Program-made: the position numbers and the translations under genes
Shown here: positions 42,959-52,151 of the stretch, piece by piece
Position numbering within the stretch: position 1 is the stretch's first letter
How the letters are laid out: the number at the start of each line of letters is the position of its first letter
Source: Clostridium thermosuccinogenes
GTDB taxonomy: Bacteria; Bacillota; Clostridia; Acetivibrionales; DSM-5807
Length of the DNA stretch: 64,000 bases
Direction of reading: 5' to 3'
Assembly: GCF_002896855.1 (NCBI RefSeq)
Contig: NZ_CP021850.1
Coordinates: forward strand, 459,665 to 523,664
Notes under the pieces: generated by a model
What the model saw: only the letters and a program-made list of their open reading frames with translations
The model's database searches: none
What the model was told of the DNA's origin: nothing

Positions 42959-43968
42959 TAAAGGAAGCGATTCAAAAGCTGTTGAACAGGGAAGACCTGT
43001 CGCTTGAAATGACCAAATCGGTTATGGATGAAATAATGAGCGGAAGCGCTACCAATGCGCAGATAGCATCTTTTATCACAGCTATGAGAATGAAAGGAGA
43101 AACCACAGATGAAATCACGGCCTGTGCCATGATTATGAGAAAATACGGAGTCAAGCTGAAGCATGATGGCGATGTTCTGGATATTGTGGGTACCGGAGGA
43201 GACCAGGCTTATACATTTAACATATCCACCGTTTCCTCTTTCGTGATTTCGGCAGCAGGCGTGCCGGTGGCAAAGCACGGCAACCGGAGTGTGTCCAGCA
43301 AATGTGGAAGCGCCGATGTGCTGGAGGCTTTGGGTGTGAAAATTGACATCCCTGTATCAAAAAGCGAAAGTATTTTAAAAGAGATTGGACTGTGCTTCAT
43401 GTTTGCTCCCCATTATCATTCCTCCATGAAATATGCCGCGCCGGTGAGAAAAGAATTGGGTGTGCGCACCATTTTCAATATCCTTGGACCGCTGGCAAGC
43501 CCCGCTGAAGCAAATTACCAGCTACTGGGGGTTTATGATGAAAACCTGGTGGAGCCTATGGCGAGGGTGCTGGCAAACCTTGGGGTGAAAAAAGCTGTAG
43601 TGGTACATGGACATGACGGGCTGGATGAGATATCCCTGACCGCTTCAACAACTGTGTGTGAAGTAAATAACGGCCGATTGAACAGCTTCTTTTTAGATCC
43701 CCGACAGTTGGGCTTCGAATACTGCAAACCTGAGGATTTGATCGGCGGTGGCCCTCAGGAAAATGCTGAGATTGCCAGAAGGATACTGACAGGCGAAAAA
43801 GGGCCTAAAAGGGATATAGTGCTGCTGAACTCCGCCGTCTGCCTTTATATGTTCTATGACAATATCACTCTGAGGGAATGCGTAAAGATGGCAGCGGACA
43901 TGATTGACAGCGGCAAGGCTTTGGAACAGCTGAACAGGTTTGTTGCTCTTTCCAACGCAGGAGACTGA
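42955..43968 (+). CDS. trpD: Anthranilate phosphoribosyltransferase
   Basis: 337 residues, usual length. It transfers phosphoribose from PRPP to anthranilate. The PRPP loop is 'DIVGTGGDQAYTFNISTVSSFV' (near residues 77-98), followed by 'AKHGNRSVSSKCGSADVLEALG' and 'CFMFAPHYHSSMKYAAPVRKELGVRTIFNILGPL', all standard. The start overlaps the trpG stop (ATGA) with GAGGAAGG as ribosome binding site. Confidence 0.96.
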   Translation: MIKEAIQKLLNREDLSLEMTKSVMDEIMSGSATNAQIASFITAMRMKGETTDEITACAMIMRKYGVKLKHDGDVLDIVGTGGDQAYTFNISTVSSFVISAAGVPVAKHGNRSVSSKCGSADVLEALGVKIDIPVSKSESILKEIGLCFMFAPHYHSSMKYAAPVRKELGVRTIFNILGPLASPAEANYQLLGVYDENLVEPMARVLANLGVKKAVVVHGHDGLDEISLTASTTVCEVNNGRLNSFFLDPRQLGFEYCKPEDLIGGGPQENAEIARRILTGEKGPKRDIVLLNSAVCLYMFYDNITLRECVKMAADMIDSGKALEQLNRFVALSNAGD

Positions 43969-44053
43969 GCTGGATTACTTCCACCCGATATACTTTCTTT
44001 ATATGCTCAAGATCATAGGATTATAAGATAATGCGGGATAATGGAGGAAAATC

Positions 44054-44080
44054 ATGGTTTGTAGAGGAGGTGGAATATGA
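44054..44080 (+). CDS. Eight-codon frame coupled to trpC
   Basis: ATGGTTTGTAGAGGAGGTGGAATATGA encodes MVCRGGGI; described in pieces: it starts ten bases after GGAGG at 44043-44047, contains the trpC ribosome binding site AGAGGAGG and ends in ATGA shared with the trpC start. It could pass ribosomes onto trpC. Whether the peptide matters is unknown. Confidence 0.3.
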   Translation: MVCRGGGI

Positions 44081-44889
44081 TCCTTGATATGCTGGCTGAA
44101 TCCGCTAGAAAGCGCGTGGAAGCAGCGAAAAGAAATATGTCCCTGAATGATCTGAAATCCCGGATTTTCTGTAACGGGGAAGCTAGAAAATTTCATGGCC
44201 GTGAGCATCATGCTTTTGAGAAAAGCCTGAGAAGGGATGGGATTTCATTCATTTGCGAAGTGAAAAGAGCTTCTCCGTCCAAAGGGATGATTGCCCAGGA
44301 TTTCCCCTACCGGGAGATAGCCATGGAGTATGAAGAAGCCGGAGCCCATGCCATTTCTGTGCTGACGGAGCCGGAATATTTTAAAGGGAAGGATGTTTAC
44401 CTTGAGGAAATCAGCAGGCGGGTAAAGATTCCGGTGCTGCGGAAGGATTTTATTGTGGATGAGTACCAGATTTATGAGGCAAAGCTGATGGGAGCTGATG
44501 CAGTATTGCTGATTTGCTCCCTGCTGGATACCGGCACCATCGGAAGATACATTGAAATATGCGACATGATGGGGCTTTCAGCCCTTGTGGAAGCCCACAC
44601 TGAGGAAGAGGTAGGTTCCGCCATTGAAGCAGGGGCCCGGGTTATAGGGGTAAATAACAGGAATCTCAAGACCTTTGAGGTGGACATCAACAATTGTATA
44701 GCATTACGGAAGCTGGTTCCGGAAGGGATCATTTATGTTGCTGAAAGTGGAATTCAGACGCCGGAGCATATATCGGCACTGGAAGAAGCAGGAGTAAATG
44801 CGGTGCTGATAGGGGAAACCCTGATGAGAAGCAGGGACAAAAAGGCCATGCTTTCGTACCTCAGGGGCGCTGGTGTCGATATGAGCTGA
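44077..44889 (+). CDS. trpC: Indole-3-glycerol phosphate synthase
   Basis: 270 residues forming a TIM barrel. It closes CdRP to indole-3-glycerol phosphate. Markers are 'ICEVKRASPSKGMIAQDF' (catalytic Lys), 'AHAISVLTEPEYFKG', 'VLRKDFIVDEYQIYEAKLMGADAVLLI', 'LVEAHTEEEV', 'VIGVNNRNLKTFEVD' and 'VAESGIQTPEHI'. AGAGGAGG at 44061-44068 precedes the ATG. It is 108 bases after trpD, the widest gap within the operon. Confidence 0.96.
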   Translation: MILDMLAESARKRVEAAKRNMSLNDLKSRIFCNGEARKFHGREHHAFEKSLRRDGISFICEVKRASPSKGMIAQDFPYREIAMEYEEAGAHAISVLTEPEYFKGKDVYLEEISRRVKIPVLRKDFIVDEYQIYEAKLMGADAVLLICSLLDTGTIGRYIEICDMMGLSALVEAHTEEEVGSAIEAGARVIGVNNRNLKTFEVDINNCIALRKLVPEGIIYVAESGIQTPEHISALEEAGVNAVLIGETLMRSRDKKAMLSYLRGAGVDMS

Positions 44890-44925
44890 GAGAAAGGCCA
44901 ATGCCGGAAATTGGGAGGTGATTGA

Positions 44926-45543
44926 ATGCCCAAAATAAAAATTTGCGGATTGACAAGGAAACAGGATATTGATGCGGTAAACGCAGCACTTCCGGATTAC
45001 ATCGGCTTTGTTTTCGCCAATAGCAGGAGGCAGGTAACGCCGGAGTCGGCAAAAGACCTGAAGACATGTCTGAATCCTTCAATTAAGGCTGTAGGAGTGT
45101 TTGTCAATGAAAATATGGAAAATATCATGAGGCTTTGCGACTCACGTGTGATTGATGTGGTGCAGCTTCACGGCGATGAGAGTGAAGATTATATAAGGAA
45201 GCTGAAAAGCTGTGTTTCAAATGAAATAATTAAAGCGGTCAGGGTGAAAAGCCCAGAAGATATAGAAAAAGCGCTTAAGCTTCCCTGCGATTACCTGTTG
45301 CTGGACACCTATCATGAAAATAAATATGGAGGCAGCGGCATGACCTTTGACTGGTCTATGATTCCTGATATAGGCAGGCCGTATTTCCTGGCGGGAGGAA
45401 TTGACTCCGGGAATATATTGCAGGCGATTGAACAGTACCGGCCTTACTGCATCGATGTAAGCAGCGGAGTGGAAACGGATGGATGCAAGGATCCGGATAA
45501 GATAAGGGAAATCGTAGTTAAGGCAAGGGTAGCCGGAAGGTAG
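44926..45543 (+). CDS. trpF: Phosphoribosylanthranilate isomerase
   Basis: 205 residues, a compact TIM barrel. It isomerises PRA to CdRP by Amadori rearrangement. 'KIKICGLTRKQDIDAV' holds the catalytic Cys, 'VVQLHGDES' and 'LLLDTYHENKYGGSGMTFDWSMI' the catalytic Asp region, and 'FLAGGIDSGNI' plus 'IDVSSGVETDGCKDPDKI' the phosphate site. GGGAGGTGATTG precedes the ATG. It is separate from trpC here. Confidence 0.95.
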   Translation: MPKIKICGLTRKQDIDAVNAALPDYIGFVFANSRRQVTPESAKDLKTCLNPSIKAVGVFVNENMENIMRLCDSRVIDVVQLHGDESEDYIRKLKSCVSNEIIKAVRVKSPEDIEKALKLPCDYLLLDTYHENKYGGSGMTFDWSMIPDIGRPYFLAGGIDSGNILQAIEQYRPYCIDVSSGVETDGCKDPDKIREIVVKARVAGR

Positions 45544-45615
45544 CTATAAATGACTTATGAAAATGCGGAATGAAAATAGTTGAATTTATTAAACCTTGAA
45601 AGGGGGATGATGTGT

Positions 45616-46836
45616 ATGGAAAAAACCGAAAACACCATAAAGCTCCACGACTCTTCAAAAGGAAAGTTTGGGGTTTATGGAGGCCGGTATATTCCGGAAA
45701 CGCTGATGAACGCGGTAATTGAGCTGGAAAAGGCATATAGCCGTTTCAAGGATGATCCGAAGTTTACCAAGGAACTGGATGATCTTTTGAAAAACTATGC
45801 CGGGCGGCCATCCCATTTATATTATGCAGAGAAGATGACCAAAGACCTGGGAGGGGCAAAAATCTACCTCAAAAGGGAGGATCTCAACCATACCGGTTCC
45901 CATAAAATAAACAATGTTTTGGGGCAGGTGCTTCTTGCCAAGTACATGGGCAAAACCCGGGTAATTGCCGAGACCGGGGCCGGGCAGCATGGCGTTGCCA
46001 CAGCAACTGCCGCAGCCTTGCTGGGAATGGAATGCGAAATATTCATGGGTGAGGAAGATACTGAGCGTCAGGCTCTCAATGTTTATCGCATGAAGCTGCT
46101 GGGCGCCAAGGTGCATGTAGTGACAAGCGGAACCCGAACGCTGAAGGATGCGGTGAATGAAACCTTGAAGGAGTGGAGCAGGCGCGTCCGGGATACCCAT
46201 TATGTGCTGGGATCTGTCATGGGGCCTCATCCGTTTCCAACCATAGTCAGGGATTTTCAGAGCATTATCGGGCGTGAGGTGAAAAAGCAGATGCTGGAAA
46301 AGGAAGGCAGGCTGCCCGATGTGCTGCTGGCTTGTGTTGGCGGAGGAAGCAACGCCATGGGATTGTTTTACGATTTTATTGGTGATTCCGGTGTCCGGCT
46401 TATCGGCTGTGAGGCTGCCGGACATGGCGTAGATACTGATAAAACCGCTGCCACAATGACAATCGGGAAGGTGGGCATATTCCACGGTATGAAATCCTAC
46501 TTCTGCCAGGATGGGCATGGGCAGATCTCTCCAGTTTACTCTATTTCAGCAGGTCTGGACTATCCGGGGGTAGGTCCGGAGCATGCCTATCTGCATGATA
46601 CAGGCAGGGCCGAGTATGTACCGGTTACCGATGATGAGGCGGTGGAAGCTTTTGAATACCTGTCCCGTGTCGAGGGAATTATTCCGGCGATAGAAAGCGC
46701 CCATGCGGTTGCGTATGCCAGAAAGCTCGCTCCTGCCATGGGACGGGATCAAATTATGGTGATCTGCCTTTCAGGCAGAGGGGACAAGGATGTCGCCGCA
46801 ATAGCGCGCTACAGGGGGGTGCAAATTCATGAATAG
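45616..46836 (+). CDS. trpB: Tryptophan synthase beta chain
   Basis: 406 residues, of the TrpB1 type that pairs with TrpA. It joins indole and serine through PLP. The PLP lysine is in '[13 protein letters not shown]', the catalytic Glu in '[14 protein letters not shown]', and the phosphate loop is '[10 protein letters not shown]'. AAAGGGGG at 45600-45606 fits the ATG at 45616 best; ATG codons at 45607 and 45610 lie too close to it. The end overlaps trpA by eight bases. Confidence 0.95.
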   Translation: MEKTENTIKLHDSSKGKFGVYGGRYIPETLMNAVIELEKAYSRFKDDPKFTKELDDLLKNYAGRPSHLYYAEKMTKDLGGAKIYLKREDLNHTGSHKINNVLGQVLLAKYMGKTRVIAETGAGQHGVATATAAALLGMECEIFMGEEDTERQALNVYRMKLLGAKVHVVTSGTRTLKDAVNETLKEWSRRVRDTHYVLGSVMGPHPFPTIVRDFQSIIGREVKKQMLEKEGRLPDVLLACVGGGSNAMGLFYDFIGDSGVRLIGCEAAGHGVDTDKTAATMTIGKVGIFHGMKSYFCQDGHGQISPVYSISAGLDYPGVGPEHAYLHDTGRAEYVPVTDDEAVEAFEYLSRVEGIIPAIESAHAVAYARKLAPAMGRDQIMVICLSGRGDKDVAAIARYRGVQIHE

Positions 46837-47608
46837 GATAGAGCAGGCGTTTGCCAATGGCAAAGCCTTTATTCCCTTTATAACCGCAGGGGACCCATCG
46901 ATGGAGATAACCGAACAGCTGGTGCTCAGGATGGCAGAAGCCGGTGCGGATTTAATAGAGCTGGGAATACCATTTTCCGATCCGGTGGCCGAAGGTCAAG
47001 TTATCCAGGACGCGAGCGCCCGTGCCCTGTCAGGTGGCATATCGGTGGACGAAATATTCGGTATGGTAAAGCGCATCCGTAAGGTTTGCGATGTTGCCAT
47101 GGCATTTATGACATATGCCAATGTAATTTTCTCCTATGGCGCTGACAGATTTATGAAAAACTGCAGTGAGGCCGGTGTGGACGCGATAATCATCCCGGAC
47201 CTGCCCTTTGAGGAAAAAGATGAATTCATGCCTTACTGCTTAAAGTATGGAGTTCACCTGATTTCCATGATCGCACCTACCTCTGAAAACCGGATACACA
47301 TGATAGCCAGGGAAGCCCGGGGCTTTGTTTACTGTGTGTCATCCCTGGGAGTGACCGGCGTACGGCAGGATATCAGCGATGATGCCAGGGAGATGATAAG
47401 GCTGGTAAAGGAGGTCAATGAAATCCCGTGCGCCGTAGGTTTTGGCATTTCAACCCCTGAGCAGGCATCGAGGATGGCCGAATTTTCCGACGGTATAATC
47501 GTAGGAAGCGCCATCGTGAAAATCGTGGAGCAGTATGGTTCGGAATGTGTTCCCCATGTTGCCCGATATGTGCGCATGATGAAGGACGCAGTGCGGGTTG
47601 GCGGATGA
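46829..47608 (+). CDS. trpA: Tryptophan synthase alpha chain
   Basis: 259 residues, TIM barrel that splits indole-3-glycerol phosphate and passes indole to TrpB. '[20 protein letters not shown]' has catalytic E44; the second catalytic residue, Asp60 in Salmonella, is Glu55 here, a swap I recall in some Firmicutes. '[11 protein letters not shown]', 'APTSENR' and '[12 protein letters not shown]' complete the site. It is the last trp gene, and its start overlaps trpB. No clear terminator follows. Confidence 0.95.
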   Translation: MNRIEQAFANGKAFIPFITAGDPSMEITEQLVLRMAEAGADLIELGIPFSDPVAEGQVIQDASARALSGGISVDEIFGMVKRIRKVCDVAMAFMTYANVIFSYGADRFMKNCSEAGVDAIIIPDLPFEEKDEFMPYCLKYGVHLISMIAPTSENRIHMIAREARGFVYCVSSLGVTGVRQDISDDAREMIRLVKEVNEIPCAVGFGISTPEQASRMAEFSDGIIVGSAIVKIVEQYGSECVPHVARYVRMMKDAVRVGG

Positions 47609-47712
47609 TAGGTTGAAATTGATAAAAAAATGACAATATTTTACCCAAAACTATTAAGTTTTTACAAGAAAATCTCCTTAGCAGTATATAAAATTTAAAT
47701 GTGATTGTTATA

Positions 47713-47745
47713 TTCTTAACATTTGTTTTTGCGGATTGTTAAGAA
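47713..47745. promoter_or_regulatory. Inverted repeat upstream of the MtaA-like gene
   Basis: TTCTTAACA (47713-47721) and its exact complement TGTTAAGAA (47737-47745) are separated by 15 bases, 51 bases before the start codon. It may be an operator or a small hairpin; a TATAAAATTTA word follows each side. Confidence 0.4.
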
Positions 47746-47795
47746 AACTGCTATAAAATTTATCAGGTCAAAAATATGGCTAAGGAGATGTTGAT

Positions 47796-48839
47796 ATGAA
47801 TTCATATGAACGTGTTGCTGCTGCGTTGTCCCATAAAGAGGCGGACAGGGTGCCGGTCTATCCCATTTTAAGCGGTATTACAAGGAAACTGGTGGGTGCA
47901 AGCTATGAGGAATGGTCAACGGACGCAAAGATTTGCGCCGAGGCGTTTATCAAATCAACACAGGAGTTTGATATAGATTGTGTTGTTACCCTCATCGACC
48001 TTTCCATTGAATGTGATGCGTGGGGCCAGAAGCTTATATTCCCCGAAAACGAGGCGGCCCATCCCGATTATTCCGACTGTGTGATAAAGGATTTGGATGA
48101 TTATGCAAAAATCAAAAAAGTGGATTATCGCACATCAAAGCGCATGATGATGCACATAGATGTATGCCGCCGTCTGGTGGCCGAACTCAAAGGCAAAAAG
48201 CCTGTAGTGGCGTTCGTGTTCGGTCCTCTCGGGGTGCTTTCCATGCTTCGCAACCAGCAGGATATGTATATGGATATATATGACGATCCCGACGCGGTGC
48301 TTGCTGCAACCAGGGAGATTAACGAGACTTTGAAGGAGTATGTGGCTGCTTTGTGCGACACCGGTGTTGATGCCATAATGCTGGATACGCTTTTTGCGTC
48401 AGGCTCCATCATGTCAAAGGACATGTGGCTCAGAATGGAAGGCGGGTTTGTAAGAGAACTGGCTCAGGTGATAAGGGAGAAAAATTGCCTCACGATGGTT
48501 CACAACTGCGGGCAGAACATTTATTTTGATGTGCAGATAGAAACCATGCAGCCTGCGGCTATTTCCTTTTTGTATCCGCCGGATGACTGCAAGGACTTTG
48601 CTGAATGCAAAAAGAAATATGGTGATATTACCACCCTTATAGGATGCGTTACACCTGCAAATGCCGTTATAGGCACCGATGAGGAATGGGATAAGCAGTG
48701 CCGGGATCAGATAGATGCCATGGCAAAGGGCGGCGGATTCATACTGGCAACCGGCTGCGAATACCCTGCCAACGCGTCCTTTGACCGTGCTCAGCGCATG
48801 ATAGATATCGCAAAAACATACGGGAAGTATGGGAAATGA
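47796..48839 (+). CDS. Uroporphyrinogen decarboxylase-family (MtaA/CmuA-like) methyltransferase
   Basis: 347 residues of the UroD-like TIM barrel. Zinc-thiol ligands expected in MtaA/MtbA-type corrinoid:coenzyme methyltransferases are present: H-x-C in 'TMVHNCGQNIYFD' and a second Cys in 'FILATGCEYPANASFD'. The opening 'YERVAAALSHKEADRVPVYP' is standard. True HemE has other active-site residues, so heme synthesis is unlikely. No corrinoid protein gene lies nearby, so the methyl donor is unknown. AAGGAGATG precedes the ATG. The stop overlaps the next gene (ATGA), which encodes a metallochaperone-like GTPase. Confidence 0.82.
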   Translation: MNSYERVAAALSHKEADRVPVYPILSGITRKLVGASYEEWSTDAKICAEAFIKSTQEFDIDCVVTLIDLSIECDAWGQKLIFPENEAAHPDYSDCVIKDLDDYAKIKKVDYRTSKRMMMHIDVCRRLVAELKGKKPVVAFVFGPLGVLSMLRNQQDMYMDIYDDPDAVLAATREINETLKEYVAALCDTGVDAIMLDTLFASGSIMSKDMWLRMEGGFVRELAQVIREKNCLTMVHNCGQNIYFDVQIETMQPAAISFLYPPDDCKDFAECKKKYGDITTLIGCVTPANAVIGTDEEWDKQCRDQIDAMAKGGGFILATGCEYPANASFDRAQRMIDIAKTYGKYGK

Positions 48840-49768
48840 CGGAGATAGATCTGGTAACCGGCTTTTTGGGAGCCGGAAAAACTACATTTATAAAAAAATA
48901 CGGCGACTATTTAAGGCGGAAAAATATTAAATTCGCTGTTGTTGAGAACGAATTTGGAGCGCCCGGAGTGGATTCGGCCCTTTTGGAAAGGGAGTTCGGA
49001 AACGTGGCGGAAATTTCCGGAGGCTGCATATGCTGTACTCTGAAAACGAGCTTTCACCAGATATTATTGGAGCTGTGCCGGACCTGTGACCGAATCATTG
49101 TAGAGCCATCGGGTATTTTCGACGGCGATGTGTTTTTTGAAGTAATAAATAGCCCCGATCTAAAGGATAAATGCAGGGCTGGAATGGGCATTACCCTTGT
49201 CGACCCTCATACGGTATCCAGGCTAAACAGTGAAGAACGGCTGGTTCTGGCTTCGGAGCTTGCGGACATGGGTTGTGTCCTTTGGACAAAGACGGATATA
49301 GAACCTGCATGCAACCTTGACGATGCAAAGGCGTGCATACAGCATATTGCCGGGGAGATAGGGGTGGATGAGGATATCCCCTGTTATCCGGTTTCATCGC
49401 CTATGCTGAAGGATGAGGATTTTGAAAAGCTTATGAAAGCGGTTCCTATCCGCAGAAAGCATGAAAGAAGGACTGCAGATCATACGATGATTTTCCAGAG
49501 CACCCGGATTTATCCTGAAGGAGTATATACGGTGGAAAGCATTGACCGTTGTATTCTTCACATGACATCCAGTGAAGAATACGGTGAAATATCCCGTATA
49601 AAAGGTTTTGTGAAGTCTCAAGACGGTGCAATAGCAGTAAACTGCACCGTAAGTGACCGCCTGTTTGAAATTTGCTCCAGCGGGCAGGCCATGCTGAATG
49701 TTATTGGCAGGAGGCTTAACCGAAGGAAAATATCCGAGTGCTTGAAATCCTATGCTACAGGTTGTTAA
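48836..49768 (+). CDS. COG0523 (CobW/G3E-like) GTPase
   Basis: 310 residues. Walker A 'GFLGAGKTTF' (9-18), the metal-binding 'GGCICCTLKTSF' (CxCC) and 'IIVEPSGIFD' define the COG0523 group of G3E GTPases, which hand zinc, cobalt or other metals to client enzymes. The usual NKxD is replaced by 'WTKTDIE', normal in the group. The short C-terminal domain lacks a His-rich tail. Translational coupling to the UroD-like zinc methyltransferase suggests that this enzyme is its client (inference). It could alternatively handle a corrinoid. Confidence 0.83.
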   Translation: MTEIDLVTGFLGAGKTTFIKKYGDYLRRKNIKFAVVENEFGAPGVDSALLEREFGNVAEISGGCICCTLKTSFHQILLELCRTCDRIIVEPSGIFDGDVFFEVINSPDLKDKCRAGMGITLVDPHTVSRLNSEERLVLASELADMGCVLWTKTDIEPACNLDDAKACIQHIAGEIGVDEDIPCYPVSSPMLKDEDFEKLMKAVPIRRKHERRTADHTMIFQSTRIYPEGVYTVESIDRCILHMTSSEEYGEISRIKGFVKSQDGAIAVNCTVSDRLFEICSSGQAMLNVIGRRLNRRKISECLKSYATGC

Positions 49769-50186
49769 AGGACATAGCATTTTAAAGACGTGAAAAACGG
49801 ACAATATATTCGTCTTACTGCTGATGGAGGAAGCTTATATTTTACTTCATGCTTGTTAAATGTTTTGTTGAAAATTGTATATGGCAAAATGAGTCGCAAA
49901 AGGAATAGCTCCTGTTTCTTCAATTAAGAAGAATTAAAAAGGAGAAACATTGTGCGATATATGTCTGCCTGATAATAAAAAGGGACACTCCTGTTGATTT
50001 TATAATTAAAAAGCGGGAGCGTCCCTTTGTTTTTAAGACGTTATAAAATATAAAAAATGAAGGAGCGTCCTCAGGTCACCAGGTCACGGAAAAATTAACT
50101 TAAGAAGGATTTTTGGTGGTATGAAATTAATATAAAGGGTATAAAACATATATGTGAATTGTAATTAGACTTTGGAGGGATAGCGG
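49769..50186. other. Intergenic region before gpmI
   Basis: 418 bases with no gene. It holds one terminator (49977-50035). CAGGTCACCAGGTCACGG at about 50071-50088 is a short direct repeat of unknown use. TTGGAGGG at 50172-50179 is the gpmI ribosome binding site. Confidence 0.5.
49977..50035 (+). terminator. Terminator before gpmI
   Basis: AAAAGGGACACTCC pairs with GGGAGCGTCCCTTT (one mismatch), then TGTTTTT. It probably ends transcription from the methyltransferase/GTPase pair. Confidence 0.75.
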
Positions 50187-51770
50187 ATGGATGAAAGAAG
50201 ACCAGTGGTTTTAGTGGTGATGGATGGTATAGGTTTAAATGAAAGTGAGTATGGAAATGCTGTAAAAGCTGCATATACACCCACTTTGGACATGCTTATG
50301 CGCACCTGCCCGAATACAGCAATAAAAGCTCATGGGACAGCTGTAGGGCTGCCTTCGGATGAGGACATGGGCAACAGCGAAGTAGGTCATAACGCTCTAG
50401 GCTGCGGACAGATTTATGCTCAGGGAGCAAAGCTGGTGAATGAATCAATTGAAAACGGAAAGATGTATGCATCAAAAACGTGGAATACGCTTATAAATAA
50501 CTGCATTGAGAACAGGTCGGTGCTGCATTTCATCGGGCTTTTGTCCGATGGAAACGTGCATTCCAATATCAGCCATTTGAAATCCATGCTGAGGAGGGCA
50601 AAAGAACAGGGAGTATCAAAAGTCAGGGTTCACATTCTCCTGGATGGCCGGGATGTGGAGGCTACTTCCGCTTTGAAGTATGTGGATGATTTGGAAAGCC
50701 TGCTTTCAGAGCTCAACTGTGAGGACTTTGACGGCAGGATTGCATCAGGTGGCGGACGGATGAAGATCACCATGGATCGTTACGAAGCCAACTGGGAAAT
50801 GGTCAGGTTAGGCTGGGAGGCTCATGTTTTGGGCATAGGCAGGCAATTTGAAAGTGCAACCCAGGCGATTGAAACTTACAGAAAAGAGCTGGGGGTTATA
50901 GATCAGGATCTTCCGCCGTTTGTCATAGCCGAAGGGGGATTGCCGGTAGGTATTATCGATGACAATGACAGTGTTATTTTGTTCAACTTTAGAGGCGACC
51001 GGGCTATTGAGATAAGCAAGGCTTTTGAGGATGAGGAATTTGACAAGTTCGACAGAAAAAGACACCCAAAGGTCATATTTGCCGGCATGCTGCAGTATGA
51101 TGGGGATCTGAAACTGCCAAAACGCTACCTGGTGGACCCGCCGGACATCAAAAATACCCTTTCGGAACTTCTAGTGCGCCATGGATTAAAGCAGTATGCC
51201 GTATCGGAAACACAGAAGTACGGCCACGTCACATATTTCTGGAACGGCAATAGAACCGAAAAGTTTGACGAGGCTCTGGAGGTTTTCGAGGAAGTGCCGT
51301 CGGACAAAGTTCCATTTGAACAGCGTCCTTGGATGAAGTCCGCGGAGATTACCGATAAGTTGATTGAGGCAATACGATCCGGAAAGTATGCATTTATGCG
51401 GGCAAATTTCCCTAACGGGGACATGGTGGGTCACACCGGAAGCTTTCAAGCTGCGAAAATTGCCGTTGAAGCTGTGGATTTGTGCCTTGAAAGGATTGTG
51501 AAGGCCGTTGATGAAACCGGTGCTATACTGATTGTTACCGCCGACCACGGAAATGCGGATGAAATGTATGAGAAAGCAAAGGGTGACGAACCTCCGAAAG
51601 CTAAAACGGCTCATACCTTAAATCCTGTTCCGTTCATCATATATGACAGGCTGGAAAAGCATGAGATAAAGAAAGGCGCTTTTGGTCTGGCGAATGTTGC
51701 TGCGACGGTGGCAGATCTTCTTGGTTTAGAGAAGCCTGATGTGTGGGAGGAAAGCATTATATCATATTAA
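50187..51770 (+). CDS. gpmI: 2,3-bisphosphoglycerate-independent phosphoglycerate mutase
   Basis: 527 residues, within the family's usual size. It interconverts 3- and 2-phosphoglycerate in glycolysis, using two Mn ions. The phosphatase-like metal site is shown by 'VVLVVMDGIGLNES' (Asp13) and 'GNSEVGHNALG' (nucleophile Ser64), 'ILLDGRDVEATSA' and, in the C-terminal half, 'ADHGNADEMYEK', 'TAHTLNPVPFI' and 'HVTYFWNGN'. It stands alone, whereas Clostridia often keep it in a gap-pgk-tpi-gpm-eno cluster, so it may be a second copy or a dispersed gene. Confidence 0.95.
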   Translation: MDERRPVVLVVMDGIGLNESEYGNAVKAAYTPTLDMLMRTCPNTAIKAHGTAVGLPSDEDMGNSEVGHNALGCGQIYAQGAKLVNESIENGKMYASKTWNTLINNCIENRSVLHFIGLLSDGNVHSNISHLKSMLRRAKEQGVSKVRVHILLDGRDVEATSALKYVDDLESLLSELNCEDFDGRIASGGGRMKITMDRYEANWEMVRLGWEAHVLGIGRQFESATQAIETYRKELGVIDQDLPPFVIAEGGLPVGIIDDNDSVILFNFRGDRAIEISKAFEDEEFDKFDRKRHPKVIFAGMLQYDGDLKLPKRYLVDPPDIKNTLSELLVRHGLKQYAVSETQKYGHVTYFWNGNRTEKFDEALEVFEEVPSDKVPFEQRPWMKSAEITDKLIEAIRSGKYAFMRANFPNGDMVGHTGSFQAAKIAVEAVDLCLERIVKAVDETGAILIVTADHGNADEMYEKAKGDEPPKAKTAHTLNPVPFIIYDRLEKHEIKKGAFGLANVAATVADLLGLEKPDVWEESIISY

Positions 51771-51910
51771 AGACGCAAAACAGCTTTATGGGGTGGCAAT
51801 GACGAGGCATTGTTGCTGAGAATAAAGAATTAAGAGTAAATTAAATGTGATAGATGAAGAATAAGGCATAAAACAAAAGTTAAAAATGCCCTCAAAATTA
51901 AAGCTGGCAC

Positions 51911-52026
51911 AAAAGCAGCTTGTTTACCGATTTGGCAAATCCGGTTTCCAACAGTGTTTATATGAAGATAGGATATAAGCCGGTATGCGATTATGATGAA
52001 TACAGGTTCGAGGAGGTACCGGCCTG
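51911..52026 (+). pseudogene. C-terminal fragment of a GNAT acetyltransferase
   Basis: The frame ends '...LFTDLANPVSNSVYMKIG' then 'YKPVCDYDEYRFEE', the characteristic tail of a GNAT subgroup ('LFTDLANPTSNxIYxKIGYxPVxDxxxyxF'). The acetyl-CoA motif and everything before it are absent, so it is a relic of a gene. Confidence 0.65.
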
Positions 52027-52070
52027 ATGTTCAATCCTTACCGGATTTTGGCAATTTCATTGCATTATAA

Positions 52071-52104
52071 AGAGAGCCCGCCATGTCTGTAAATTGGGCT
52101 CTCT
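52071..52104 (-). terminator. Terminator of the MBL-fold gene
   Basis: AGAGAGCCC and GGGCTCTCT pair around a 16-base loop. On the reverse strand the stem is followed by TTTATAA, so it should end the reverse-strand gene that stops at 52152. Confidence 0.7.
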
Positions 52105-52151
52105 GTGAGTAATTTATAGAATGGGTGAGGGATAAGAACTGTATAATTAAA

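Noticed and set aside
45817-46518. 233-codon reverse frame inside trpB
   Set aside because: Antisense shadow of a clear trpB gene with no start signal.
47796-48839. Calling the UroD-family gene hemE
   Set aside because: It has the His-x-Cys and later Cys zinc ligands of corrinoid methyltransferases and no heme genes nearby.
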